DNA of 64,000 nucleotides. Origin: Paraburkholderia xenovorans LB400. GTDB lineage: Bacteria > Pseudomonadota > Gammaproteobacteria > Burkholderiales > Burkholderiaceae. The stretch is taken from the NCBI RefSeq assembly GCF_000013645.1, contig NC_007952.1, positions 1 through 64,000 on the forward strand, given 5' to 3'. Made by a program: the position numbers and the translations under genes. Of the stretch, positions 34,515-42,539 are shown piece after piece (position 1 is the stretch's first letter; each line of letters starts with the position of its first letter). The notes beneath the pieces are model-generated. The model did not search any database and was not told the origin of the DNA. It saw only the letters and a program-made list of their open reading frames with translations.

Positions 34515-35311
34515 GTACGACGCACCCTTCACCCTTTACCGTCACGGTCGATATCGTCGACGAACGGATCGCCCGCCTGACGTTCAGTCATCCTACGCGA
34601 AGGAATGCGCTCAGCGCCGAGCTGCTGCAGGCGCTCGACACGCGCCTCGTCGAACTCGCCGCGCGGCGCATACCCGTCGTGATACTGGGCAGCGGCGTCG
34701 GACAGGACGTCTGGAGTGCGGGTCACGATCTCGGCGAACTGGCGCACGACCGCGATCCGATCGCCTACGGCAAGCCGCTCGAACAGGCGTTGCGCCGCGT
34801 GCGCGCATATCCGGGCGTGGTGATCGCGATGGTGTCGGGTTCGGCGTGGGGCGGCGCGGTGGATCTGGCGATGAGTTGCGATCTCGTCGTCGCCGACGAA
34901 ACCGCCCGTTTCGCGATGACTCCTGCGAACATCGGCTTGCCCTATACGACGAGCGGCTTGCTGCGGTTCTTCAACAACGTGCCGATTCACGTGCTGAAGG
35001 AAATGTTCTTCGCCGCGCAGCCGCTCGACGCGGCGCGTGCCGAGCGGTTCGGCGTGGTCAACCGGCTGGTCGGCAGCGACAGGCTGGAGGCAACGGCGCT
35101 CGACATGGCGCGTGGGATTGCCGCCAAGGCTCCGCTCGCGATTCAGGCGGTGAAGGAGCAATTGCGGATACTCGAGGACCTGCAGCCGTTGCCGGTGCAG
35201 GCGATGGAGCAGATCGCGGAGCTGCGGCGGCAGGCGTGCGAGAGCGCAGATTTCAGCGAAGGGTTGGCGGCGTTCTCGGAGAGACGGCCGGCGGTGTTTG
35301 GGGGAACGTGA
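34511..35311 (+). CDS. methylmalonyl-CoA decarboxylase-like crotonase-family enzyme
   Basis: This 266-residue crotonase-fold protein follows Escherichia coli ScpB (YgfG) closely, by memory of that sequence. Shared points are WSAGHDLGEL (His72), DPIAYGKPLEQ, MVSGSAWGGAVDLAMSCDLVVA, TPANIGLPY (Tyr145) and KEQLRIL near the end. His and Tyr match residues known to matter in the E. coli enzyme. It would release CO2 from methylmalonyl-CoA or a similar dicarboxylyl-CoA. It ends a three-gene operon with a transporter and CoA-transferase. Confidence 0.85.
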   Translation: MSTTHPSPFTVTVDIVDERIARLTFSHPTRRNALSAELLQALDTRLVELAARRIPVVILGSGVGQDVWSAGHDLGELAHDRDPIAYGKPLEQALRRVRAYPGVVIAMVSGSAWGGAVDLAMSCDLVVADETARFAMTPANIGLPYTTSGLLRFFNNVPIHVLKEMFFAAQPLDAARAERFGVVNRLVGSDRLEATALDMARGIAAKAPLAIQAVKEQLRILEDLQPLPVQAMEQIAELRRQACESADFSEGLAAFSERRPAVFGGT

Positions 35312-35340
35312 CATTGTTTGCGAGTGCGCCGGTTCATTGA

Positions 35341-35446
35341 AAGGTGACGAATCGGATTGGCGCAGCCGCACTCGTGGGCGTTTAAGGTGAGTATTTCCGG
35401 GAGCGCAAAGAGCGGCAGAGGTCGCCATCGGTGAGCTTTTTCGGGA
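35341..35446 (-). repeat. iteron-like repeats behind the decarboxylase operon
   Basis: AAGGTGAGTATTTCCGGGA at 35384-35402 and CGGTGAGCTTTTTCGGGA at 35429-35446 match the origin repeat in reverse orientation. A degraded copy (AAGGTGACGAATCGGA) begins at 35341. They lie in the non-coding gap after the operon. Confidence 0.8.
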
Positions 35447-35510
35447 GCACGAAGCGCAGGCAAAAATCAAGGCAGTATTCTCTTCCACGCTTCTGCATTA
35501 ACTACATGGG

Positions 35511-35539
35511 TAGACGAACCCGCCCGACGCCCGTATAAT
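35511..35539 (+). promoter_or_regulatory. promoter candidate for the osmolyte transporter operon
   Basis: TAGACG at 35511-35516 and the perfect TATAAT at 35534-35539 are separated by 17 bases, fitting a sigma-70 promoter. Transcription would start near 35546 and give an untranslated leader of about 370 bases before the first gene at 35915. Confidence 0.6.
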
Positions 35540-35545
35540 TCAAAC

Positions 35546-35904
35546 ACCCTAACCGCGAAATCGCAGCTAGATAGCCACAGTTAGAAGGGGTTGATGCAAA
35601 CTGGCAGCACATTGCATTTACCCCTGTTGCCGGTGAATTGCCGGTAACTCAAAGGAGGCCCCAAACCTCCGTCGGACGGGCAGCCCAGCGCTGCCATCCA
35701 ATTTCATCGATGGATCTGGCACCAGTTTTTCTGACTGGCACGCCACCGAGGGCGAAGTCACTCCGCCCTCGCGCCGGGCAAACCCATGTCTCGGCACCAC
35801 TCGGTTCACCTCGCGGCATCTGCCGCGTCCCGAACTTCCCATTCGCAGCGTCGTCACGACGCCTGTGCGGCGCGGCCATTTCCGCGCGTCGCTCGAACAA
35901 GGAG
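35546..35904 (+). ncRNA. candidate structured leader RNA
   Basis: The leader between promoter and first gene can form several hairpins. Examples are GGAGG/CCTCC at 35657-35673, GGGCAGC/GCTGCC around 35677-35698, and GAGGGCG pairing with CGCCCTC at 35749-35773. It also holds tandem TTGCCGG elements near 35627-35643. No known riboswitch class was recognised. Co-variation in relatives is needed before calling it a regulatory RNA. Confidence 0.4.
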
Positions 35905-35914
35905 GCGCATCTTC

Positions 35915-36631
35915 ATGATTCAACGTCCTGCCAGACTGATCGGCAGTCTTGTAGCCATCGGTGTTGTCGTCGCGTTGCTGGGTCGTGCGATCGACTTCGG
36001 CGCGCTGCATCAGTACACGCCTGATCTGGTCTACTACACGAAACGGCATCTGCTGCTGGTCGGTTATTCGATGGCTCTCGCGCTGCTGGTCGGCATTCCC
36101 GCCGGTGTGCTGCTCAGCCGCCCGTCGTTCGCGCGTCACGCCGAACGCTTCATGCAGATTTTCAACATTGGCAACACGATTCCCTCGCTGGCGGTGCTCG
36201 CAATCGCGCTCGGCATCTTCGGCATCGGCGATATTCCGGCGCTGATCGCGCTGTTTCTCGCGTCGTTGCTGCCCATCACACGCAACGCTTACGAAGGCAT
36301 GAAAAACGTCTCGCCCGCGCTGCGCGAAGCCGCGCGCGGTCTCGGCATGACGGGCTGGCAGTCGCTGTTGCGCGTGGAGTTGCCTAACGCGATGCCGATC
36401 ATCATCGGCGGCGTGCGGACTGCGCTGGCGATCAACGTGGGCAGCGCGCCGCTCGCGTATCTGATCGGCGCGGACAGTCTCGGCACGCTGATTTTCCCGG
36501 GCATCTACCTGAACAATCAGCAGCAGCTTCTGCTCGGCGCAGCGGCCACCGCAATTCTCGCGCTGGTGCTGGACGGCATCGTCTCGGCCGGCAGCCGCTA
36601 CCTGCTCGCGCGACGCGGGGTGACGGCATGA
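35915..36631 (+). CDS. osmolyte ABC transporter permease 1 (OpuC/Yeh type)
   Basis: This 238-residue inner-membrane permease of the glycine betaine/carnitine/choline class has about six helices. The permease coupling loop reads EAARGLGMTGWQSLLRVELPNAMP. Its start at 35915 has AAGGAGG upstream. The gene overlaps the binding-protein gene by four bases (ATGA). In order the operon is permease, binding protein, permease, ATPase, as in OpuC or YehZYXW relatives that import quaternary ammonium compounds. Confidence 0.9.
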   Translation: MIQRPARLIGSLVAIGVVVALLGRAIDFGALHQYTPDLVYYTKRHLLLVGYSMALALLVGIPAGVLLSRPSFARHAERFMQIFNIGNTIPSLAVLAIALGIFGIGDIPALIALFLASLLPITRNAYEGMKNVSPALREAARGLGMTGWQSLLRVELPNAMPIIIGGVRTALAINVGSAPLAYLIGADSLGTLIFPGIYLNNQQQLLLGAAATAILALVLDGIVSAGSRYLLARRGVTA

Positions 36632-37524
36632 TCGATCTGTTCAAACGCATCCGCTGGATCGCCGCCGGCGCATTGTTCTGCGCGAGCCTTCAGGCCGGCG
36701 CGGCGACGCTCGTGCTCGGCGGCAAAAATTTCACCGAGCAATACGTTCTTACGGAGATCACGTCGCAATACCTGCGCGCGAAAGGCTACACGATCGACGC
36801 GCGCACCGGTCTCGGCAGCACGCTACTGCGCAGCGCGCAGGAGAACGGCCAGGTCGATATCACATGGGAATACACCGGCACGGCGGCGATCGTCTACAAC
36901 AAGATCACCGAAAAGCTCGATCCGAAAACGATGTACGAACGCGTGAAAGCGCTCGACGCGAAACGTGGCCTCGTCTGGCTCGATTGCTCGCCGCTGAACA
37001 ACACGTACGCGCTCGGCTTGCCGCAACAGGTGGCGCAGCAAACCGGCATCCGCACGATTTCGCAGCTCGCCGCGAAGATGGCGGCGGAGCCGAAAAAGAA
37101 GCACGTGTTCGCGATGGATGCGGAGTTCGCCAATCGCCCGGACGGCCTGAAGCCGCTCGAAGCGGCCTACGGCATGCAGTTCAGCCGCGAGGAAACGCGT
37201 CAGATGGATCCGGGCCTCGTCTACACGGCGTTGCATAACAACCAGGTGCCGATCGGGCTGATCTACACAACGGACGGCCGCGTGAAGGGCTTCAACATCG
37301 TGCCGCTCGAAGACGACCGTCACTACTTTCCTGCGTACAACGCCACGCCCGTAGTGCGCAAAGCAACGCTAGACCAGAACCCGCAACTCGCGCCGCAACT
37401 GAACGCATTGTCCGATGCGCTGAACAACGACACGATGCTCGAGATGAACAAGCAGGTCGACGTCGACGGCAGGCCGGTGCGCGAAGTCGCGGCGGAATTC
37501 CTGCGTACGCACAAGTTGCCCTGA
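36628..37524 (+). CDS. glycine betaine/choline-type substrate-binding protein
   Basis: This 298-residue periplasmic protein has a Sec signal peptide of about 25 residues (RIRWIAAGALFCASLQAGA). The mature part begins ATLVLGGKNFTEQYVL, the hallmark of the OpuAC/OsmF-type binding family, and has KIDI-like segments such as GQVDITWEYTGTA and the YTALHNNQVPIGLIYTTDGR region. It delivers substrate to the two permeases. The ligand may be glycine betaine, carnitine or choline, but cannot be set by reading. Confidence 0.92.
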   Translation: MIDLFKRIRWIAAGALFCASLQAGAATLVLGGKNFTEQYVLTEITSQYLRAKGYTIDARTGLGSTLLRSAQENGQVDITWEYTGTAAIVYNKITEKLDPKTMYERVKALDAKRGLVWLDCSPLNNTYALGLPQQVAQQTGIRTISQLAAKMAAEPKKKHVFAMDAEFANRPDGLKPLEAAYGMQFSREETRQMDPGLVYTALHNNQVPIGLIYTTDGRVKGFNIVPLEDDRHYFPAYNATPVVRKATLDQNPQLAPQLNALSDALNNDTMLEMNKQVDVDGRPVREVAAEFLRTHKLP

Positions 37525-37539
37525 GCGGAGATCTTCACC

Positions 37540-38193
37540 ATGACTGTATTCGACTATCTATCGGCCAACTGGCCTGAATTACTGCAACTCACGGCACAAC
37601 ATGTGTGGCTGGTGGGCATTGCGGTGGGTTGCGCGATTTTCGTCGGCGTACCCCTGGGTATCCTGATCAATTGGCACGAATGGCTCGCCGCGCCGCTGCT
37701 GAGCATTGCAACGGTGGTGCTGACCTTGCCTTCCATCGCGCTGTTCGGCTTGATGATTCCGGTGTTCTCGCGCTTCGGCCAGGGCATTGGCGCGGTGCCG
37801 GCGATTACCGCCGTGTTCCTCTACTCGCTGCTGCCGATCATGCGCAACACCTACCTCGCGCTGCGCAACGTCGACGCCGGCATCAAGGAAGCGGGCATCG
37901 GCATCGGCATGACGGTGTGGCAACGGCTGCGCCTTGTGGACTTGCCGCTCGCCGTGCCGGTGATTCTCGGCGGCGTGCGTACTGCGGTGGTGATGAACAT
38001 CGGCGTGATGACGATCGCCGCGGTGATCGGCGCCGGCGGTCTCGGCACGCTGATCATCCGCGCGATCGGCCAGAGCAGCATGATGAAACTGTTGGTGGGC
38101 GCCGTGCTCGTGAGCGTGCTCGCGATTGTCGCGGACCTGCTGCTGCAAGCGTTGCAACGCTTGCTGACCCCGAAGGGAGTACAAAAGACATGA
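37540..38193 (+). CDS. osmolyte ABC transporter permease 2
   Basis: This 217-residue permease is the partner of the one at 35915. The EAA-type loop reads IKEAGIGIGMTVWQRLRLVDLPLAVPVILGG and the membrane helices match the OpuCB/YehY pattern. The start is 15 bases after the binding-protein stop. The stop overlaps the ATPase start (ATGA). Confidence 0.92.
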   Translation: MTVFDYLSANWPELLQLTAQHVWLVGIAVGCAIFVGVPLGILINWHEWLAAPLLSIATVVLTLPSIALFGLMIPVFSRFGQGIGAVPAITAVFLYSLLPIMRNTYLALRNVDAGIKEAGIGIGMTVWQRLRLVDLPLAVPVILGGVRTAVVMNIGVMTIAAVIGAGGLGTLIIRAIGQSSMMKLLVGAVLVSVLAIVADLLLQALQRLLTPKGVQKT

Positions 38194-39392
38194 TCGAACT
38201 CGACAAACTGACCAAGACGTTTACGCAAAAAGACGGCCAGCAGGTGAAGGCCGTCGACTCGGTGAGCCTCACGGTGGGCGAAGGCGAAATCTGCGTATTT
38301 CTCGGCCCCTCGGGCTGCGGCAAGACCACCACGCTGAAGATGATCAACCGTCTGATCGCGCCGACGTCGGGCCGCGTGCTGATCAACGGTGAAGACACGT
38401 CGGGTCTGAACGAAGTCGAATTGCGCCGCCACATCGGCTACGTGATCCAGCAGATCGGCCTGTTCCCGAATATGACGATCGAAGAGAACATCACGGTCGT
38501 GCCGCGCCTGCTCGGCTGGGACAGGAAACGTTGCCGCGAACGGGCCACGGAGTTGATGTCGATGGTCGCGCTCGAGCCGAAGCAGTATCTGAAGCGTTAT
38601 CCGCGTGAGTTGTCGGGTGGCCAGCAGCAGCGCATCGGCGTGATTCGCGCGTTGGCCGCGGATCCGCCGGTGCTGCTGATGGACGAGCCGTTCGGCGCGG
38701 TCGACCCGATCAATCGCGAGTCGATTCAGAACGAGTTCTTCCAGATGCAGCGTCAACTGAACAAGACGGTGATCATGGTGAGCCACGACATCGACGAGGC
38801 GATCAAGCTCGGCGATCGTGTCGCCGTGTTCCGCCGTGGTCGACTGGTGCAATACGATCATCCGGATACACTGCTCGCGCATCCACGCGACGAGTTCGTC
38901 GGCGCGTTCGTCGGTCAGGACAGCACGTTAAAGCGCCTCCTGCTGGTGAAGGCCGGCGACGCCGCCACCCAGCCGGGGACTGCGCGCGCCGCTATGCCGG
39001 TGGCGCGTGCGTTCCAGATGATGGACGACAGCGATAGCCGTTATCTGACCATCGTCGACGAGAACCAGCAGGCGCTCGGCTATGTGACACGCCGCGCGGC
39101 GCGCACAGGCGAAGGCCTGTGCGGTGACCATCTGAGCACGTTCAAGGCGACCGTCAGCGCGGACGAGAATCTGCGCATCGTGCTGTCGAAGATGTATCAG
39201 TTCAACTCCTCATGGATGCCGGTGCTGGACGGCGACGGCCGTTACGTCGGCGAAGTCACGCAGGATTCGATTGCGGACTATCTGAGCTCAGGCCGTTCGC
39301 GCAGGCAGACGGGGCAGCCTGCGATCGTCTCGCCCGCCGTCGCCGCAGCGGAGGCGGCCGCTGCGCAGGTTGCAACGGCTGATCACGCGTGA
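38190..39392 (+). CDS. osmolyte ABC transporter ATPase with C-terminal CBS domains
   Basis: This 400-residue ATPase has Walker A GPSGCGKTTT near 40, the signature LSGGQQQRIGVIRALAADP, Walker B VLLMDEPFGAVD and H-loop MVSHDID. After residue about 240 come CBS-type repeats (YLTIVDENQQALGYVTRR and SWMPVLDGDGRYVGEVTQDSI). In OpuA these sense ionic strength, so osmotic gating is likely. It ends the operon. The last 30 residues are Ala-rich and probably disordered. Confidence 0.93.
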   Translation: MIELDKLTKTFTQKDGQQVKAVDSVSLTVGEGEICVFLGPSGCGKTTTLKMINRLIAPTSGRVLINGEDTSGLNEVELRRHIGYVIQQIGLFPNMTIEENITVVPRLLGWDRKRCRERATELMSMVALEPKQYLKRYPRELSGGQQQRIGVIRALAADPPVLLMDEPFGAVDPINRESIQNEFFQMQRQLNKTVIMVSHDIDEAIKLGDRVAVFRRGRLVQYDHPDTLLAHPRDEFVGAFVGQDSTLKRLLLVKAGDAATQPGTARAAMPVARAFQMMDDSDSRYLTIVDENQQALGYVTRRAARTGEGLCGDHLSTFKATVSADENLRIVLSKMYQFNSSWMPVLDGDGRYVGEVTQDSIADYLSSGRSRRQTGQPAIVSPAVAAAEAAAAQVATADHA

Positions 39393-39566
39393 AACCGGCG
39401 AGTGGGTCGAAGTGCGTGACTACGCTGTCCCGCCAGAAGACGACGCCCGTGCGAAAATTCTGATTTATTGATGGGCGCCCTAATGTCGGTCGCGTTCGCC
39501 CCGATCACGAATAGACGGCAACGCACGATCGGTATATAACGACGTGAAAGGACGGCTTGTTCACCC

Positions 39567-39851
39567 ATGCATCAACAGGAGCGAAGTTTCATCATGACGC
39601 AAGACGTAACGCCCAAACCGCCCACTGGCGACCGGCCCGAGTTGGAGCACCTCGACGCGGCGCTCAGCCACGTGGATCAGCAGGTATCTTCAGGCAGCAT
39701 TGCATCCGGCGCCGCGAAGGGCATTCTGTATAGCCTGATCGAAACGCTCGGCACGTTTGTTGGCGACCCCGATCTGCCGGAGCACGCGCGTTCGGGTTAC
39801 GAGGGATTGCTGGAAGCCGCTCGCGAATTACGCGCGAAGCTGGATCACTAA
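39567..39851 (+). CDS. small DUF4404-like protein
   Basis: This protein has 94 residues from the ATG at 39567, or 85 from 39594, which has AGGAG upstream. It is acidic at the start and helical, with HLDAALSHVDQQVSSGSI and YEGLLEAARELRAKLDH at the end, resembling DUF4404. No signal peptide or membrane helix is seen. Its function is unknown. Confidence 0.7.
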   Translation: MHQQERSFIMTQDVTPKPPTGDRPELEHLDAALSHVDQQVSSGSIASGAAKGILYSLIETLGTFVGDPDLPEHARSGYEGLLEAARELRAKLDH

Positions 39852-40035
39852 AGGCGATGGCGCGCCGCCTGTGTGGCTTGTGGGTGGCGCGATTCGTCTT
39901 GGCATGCTTGCCGATGTGGCAAGGCCGCTGCCATTGCATGGCGTGACGGCAAAGCGGCGGCGAATTGTCGTTGCGACTCACCGCCGTCTTTAGCTGCTTC
40001 TAGCCGCTGCATTTCGGCGGCACCCTGTCTATGAT

Positions 40036-40071
40036 AAAAAGGCGCACTGTCTCCAACATTGCGCCTTTTTT
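40036..40071 (+). terminator. terminator-like hairpin touching the LysE start codon
   Basis: AAAAAGGCGCA at 40036-40046 pairs perfectly with TGCGCCTTTTT at 40060-40070, with a 13-base loop. The T-run ends one base before the ATG at 40072. It looks like an intrinsic terminator, yet it occupies the ribosome-binding position of the next gene. Confidence 0.75.
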
Positions 40072-40671
40072 ATGCTCTCTGTGTCTGCTATCGCGTTGCT
40101 GGCCTTCGGCATTGTCGTCGTGCTGATTACGCCCGGGCCGACCAATACGCTGCTTGCGGCGGCCGGTTTGCGCCAGGGCGTGCGGCGCTCGCTGCGGCTG
40201 ATCGCCGCCGAACTGGGCGGCTATGTCATCTCGATCTCGGTGTGGGGGCATTTCCTCGTCAAGGCGGCGCATGCGCTGCCCTGGTTGCCCTCGCTGGTCC
40301 GCGTGGCGGCCGGTTTGTACATCGCCTATCTTGCCGTCGACATGTGGCGCGCGGCAGTCGCATTGTCCGACTCGGCGCAGCAGGCGAGCGGCATGCGCAC
40401 ATTGTTCGTGGCGACGCTGCTCAATCCGAAAGGCCTGCTGTTCGCCGGCACGATCTTTCCGGCTATCGCCTTCGCGCAACTGCCCGCCTACGCGTTCGCG
40501 ATGCTGATGCTCGCGTGCCTGCTGGTGCCGATCGCGCTCGCGTGGATCACGTTCGGGGCGGCGCTCGGCAGCGGCAAGCTCACCTGGCTGAATCCCGTGA
40601 AGATGCAGCGCGGCGCTTCCATCGTGCTCGGCGTGTTTTCCCTGTCGCTGGCGTGGGCGGCGCTGCATTGA
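40072..40671 (+). CDS. LysE-family exporter
   Basis: This is a 199-residue LysE/RhtB-type membrane protein with about six helices that exports amino acids or similar metabolites. The N-terminus (ALLAFGIVVVLITPGPTNTLLAAAGLRQG) is the family pattern. The ATG at 40072 is fixed by this N-terminus, but no ribosome site is free because the hairpin at 40036-40070 covers it. Expression may therefore depend on that structure. Substrate is unknown. Confidence 0.9.
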   Translation: MLSVSAIALLAFGIVVVLITPGPTNTLLAAAGLRQGVRRSLRLIAAELGGYVISISVWGHFLVKAAHALPWLPSLVRVAAGLYIAYLAVDMWRAAVALSDSAQQASGMRTLFVATLLNPKGLLFAGTIFPAIAFAQLPAYAFAMLMLACLLVPIALAWITFGAALGSGKLTWLNPVKMQRGASIVLGVFSLSLAWAALH

Positions 40672-40691
40672 GCGCGGCGCTCAACGCGTAT

Positions 40692-41942
40692 TCAGGCAGC
40701 CACGCCGGCGCGCAAGCGGACTTCATTCGAGACGTCTTCTACGCTTAGCGCGTCGAGCCATTCCGGCGGCGCGGCGGTGATTTCGAGTTGCGGCGTGCCG
40801 TGCCAGTCCGCGCAGCGTTGCAGTGCGCGGCGCAGATCGCCGGCAAGACGGGCGCTCAGTCGCACGCCCGGTTCGATGTGCAGCGACTTCAGTTCGAACA
40901 CGCCCTGGGTTCGATGCGCCTTGGCATCCACGCGGCCGACCAGACGCCCGCGGCTCAGCAGCGGCAATACGAAGTAACCATATTTGCGCTTCGCAGCGGG
41001 CGTATAGCATTCGATCGCATAGTCGAAGTCGAAGAGCGCAGCGGCGCGCTTGCGGTCCCACACCACCGGATCGAACGGCGACAACACCGTGGTCACCGTC
41101 GAGGTGAGCTTGCCGCTCGCGGCATCGTCGAGGATCGGGGCGAAGTCACGATGGACGAACGTGTCCTGCTTCCAGCCCTCCACGCGCACCGGAATCAGTT
41201 CGCCCTGGTCGGCGAGCGCATGCAGTTCGTCGCGGTACGGCCGGCGCGGCAAGCGGTAGTAGTCCGCGACCCAATCGGCGCGCGCGACACCGAGCGCACG
41301 GCAGGTGCGGCGCAACACTTCTTCGGTCACGGTGTGCGCAGGTGGCAGATCGCGTGCGTCGTCCCAATCCGGCAGCACGCGTTCGGTCAGATCGTAGACG
41401 CGGTGAAAATTGCGTCGCTCGGCCACCATCAATTGTCCGATCGCGAACAGCACTTCCAGATGGCGTTTCTCCGGCTTCCAGTCCCACCAGCCGTTGCCTT
41501 TGCCCGCCTCGCGGGCGAAATCCGCCGAGCGTACCGGGCCGGTCGCGCGGATGTGCGCGAGCAGTTTCTCGATGTCCTTGCGATGCTTCTTGTGCCACTC
41601 GGCCGCGTATTTCCAGCCCATGCCGCTCGGATCGAGCATGCGATGGCGCAGCAGCCCGTAGTCTTCGGTCGGCACGAAACAGGCCTCGTGCGACCAGTAC
41701 TCGAACAGCTTGCCCTCGGCGAGATGCTCGTCGAGCCACTGCTGCGGATAAGCGCCGAGCCGGCTGAACAACACGAGGTACGGGCTGCGCGCAACCACAT
41801 GGATCGTGTCGATCTGTAACTGTGCCATGCGGCGGATCGCGTCGAGCACGTCGGCCTTGACGGCCTTGCGGCGCGGTGGCGTCAGCAGACCTTGCGCGGC
41901 CAGATGCAGGGTGCGGGCGGCGGAAAGCGAAAGAGTCTTCAC
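40692..41942 (-). CDS. AlkX/YcaQ-family DNA glycosylase-like protein
   Basis: This 416-residue protein of the HTH_42 (YcaQ) family consists of tandem winged helices. Members unhook DNA interstrand crosslinks. The catalytic Q-x-D motif of the YcaQ (AlkX) branch is present at Gln43-Ile44-Asp45 in QLQIDTIHVVARS. Other family points are SHEACFVPTEDYGLLRHRM and the C-terminal LSPFDPVVWDRKRAAALFDFDY. It is convergent with the LysE gene. Repair activity is inferred from family. Confidence 0.9.
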   Translation of the reverse strand: MKTLSLSAARTLHLAAQGLLTPPRRKAVKADVLDAIRRMAQLQIDTIHVVARSPYLVLFSRLGAYPQQWLDEHLAEGKLFEYWSHEACFVPTEDYGLLRHRMLDPSGMGWKYAAEWHKKHRKDIEKLLAHIRATGPVRSADFAREAGKGNGWWDWKPEKRHLEVLFAIGQLMVAERRNFHRVYDLTERVLPDWDDARDLPPAHTVTEEVLRRTCRALGVARADWVADYYRLPRRPYRDELHALADQGELIPVRVEGWKQDTFVHRDFAPILDDAASGKLTSTVTTVLSPFDPVVWDRKRAAALFDFDYAIECYTPAAKRKYGYFVLPLLSRGRLVGRVDAKAHRTQGVFELKSLHIEPGVRLSARLAGDLRRALQRCADWHGTPQLEITAAPPEWLDALSVEDVSNEVRLRAGVAA

Positions 41943-42063
41943 GCGGATGTGGATCAGTAAGTGACTGCAATGGAAGCGAACACAAAAGCGGACACAAGGA
42001 CAAGGACAAGGCCCGGCCTGGATCAGCAGCCGTTACTGTAGCGTGAAGCCGCCGGACATGCCG

Positions 42064-42354
42064 TTACCACCCGCGGCCGTGATGCCGGTCCCAGCCGCGA
42101 TGACGGCCATGATCGTGATGCCAGCGGCGGCCGCGGTAGTAGTCGTCCCGATAGCCGTAACCGTAGGCCGGTCGAGGCGCGTACACGACTGGCGGCGGCG
42201 CATAGACAGGCGGCGCCGCATACACCGGCGGCGCGGCGTACACCGGCCCCGGCGTGTTGACGAAGACGCCGACGTCCACCCTGGCCGAGGCGGCAGTCGA
42301 GGCGCAGGCGGCGGCAAGGCCGATGGCGGCGAGAAGGGTTGCGCGTTGGAACAT
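42064..42354 (-). CDS. small secreted Pro/Tyr/His-rich protein
   Basis: This 96-residue protein has a signal peptide (FQRATLLAAIGLAAACASTAASA). The mature part has a short valine-rich start, then repeated APPVYAPP-type units, then a Tyr/Arg/His-rich tail ending in DRHHGRGW. The repeats are about 7 residues long. Such small proteins are common in Burkholderiaceae and probably lie in the periplasm or outer membrane, but no function is known. The ATG at 42354 is chosen for the signal peptide. Confidence 0.75.
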   Translation of the reverse strand: MFQRATLLAAIGLAAACASTAASARVDVGVFVNTPGPVYAAPPVYAAPPVYAPPPVVYAPRPAYGYGYRDDYYRGRRWHHDHGRHRGWDRHHGRGW

Positions 42355-42539
42355 GCCTGTCTCCTGTCGAATGGCTGACGGCCATATTACGAGGCGGAAA
42401 GCAAGGCAGGTGCAACCAGTTGAAGGCTTGTGTAACGGCAGGTTACCCGCCGCGCGGCGGTCGCCGGCCGCTAATCGTCGGCCGCTAACCGCCGGTTGCA
42501 AGGGCGGTCGCGACGGTGAGCGGTTTAGTGGACGTTCAT

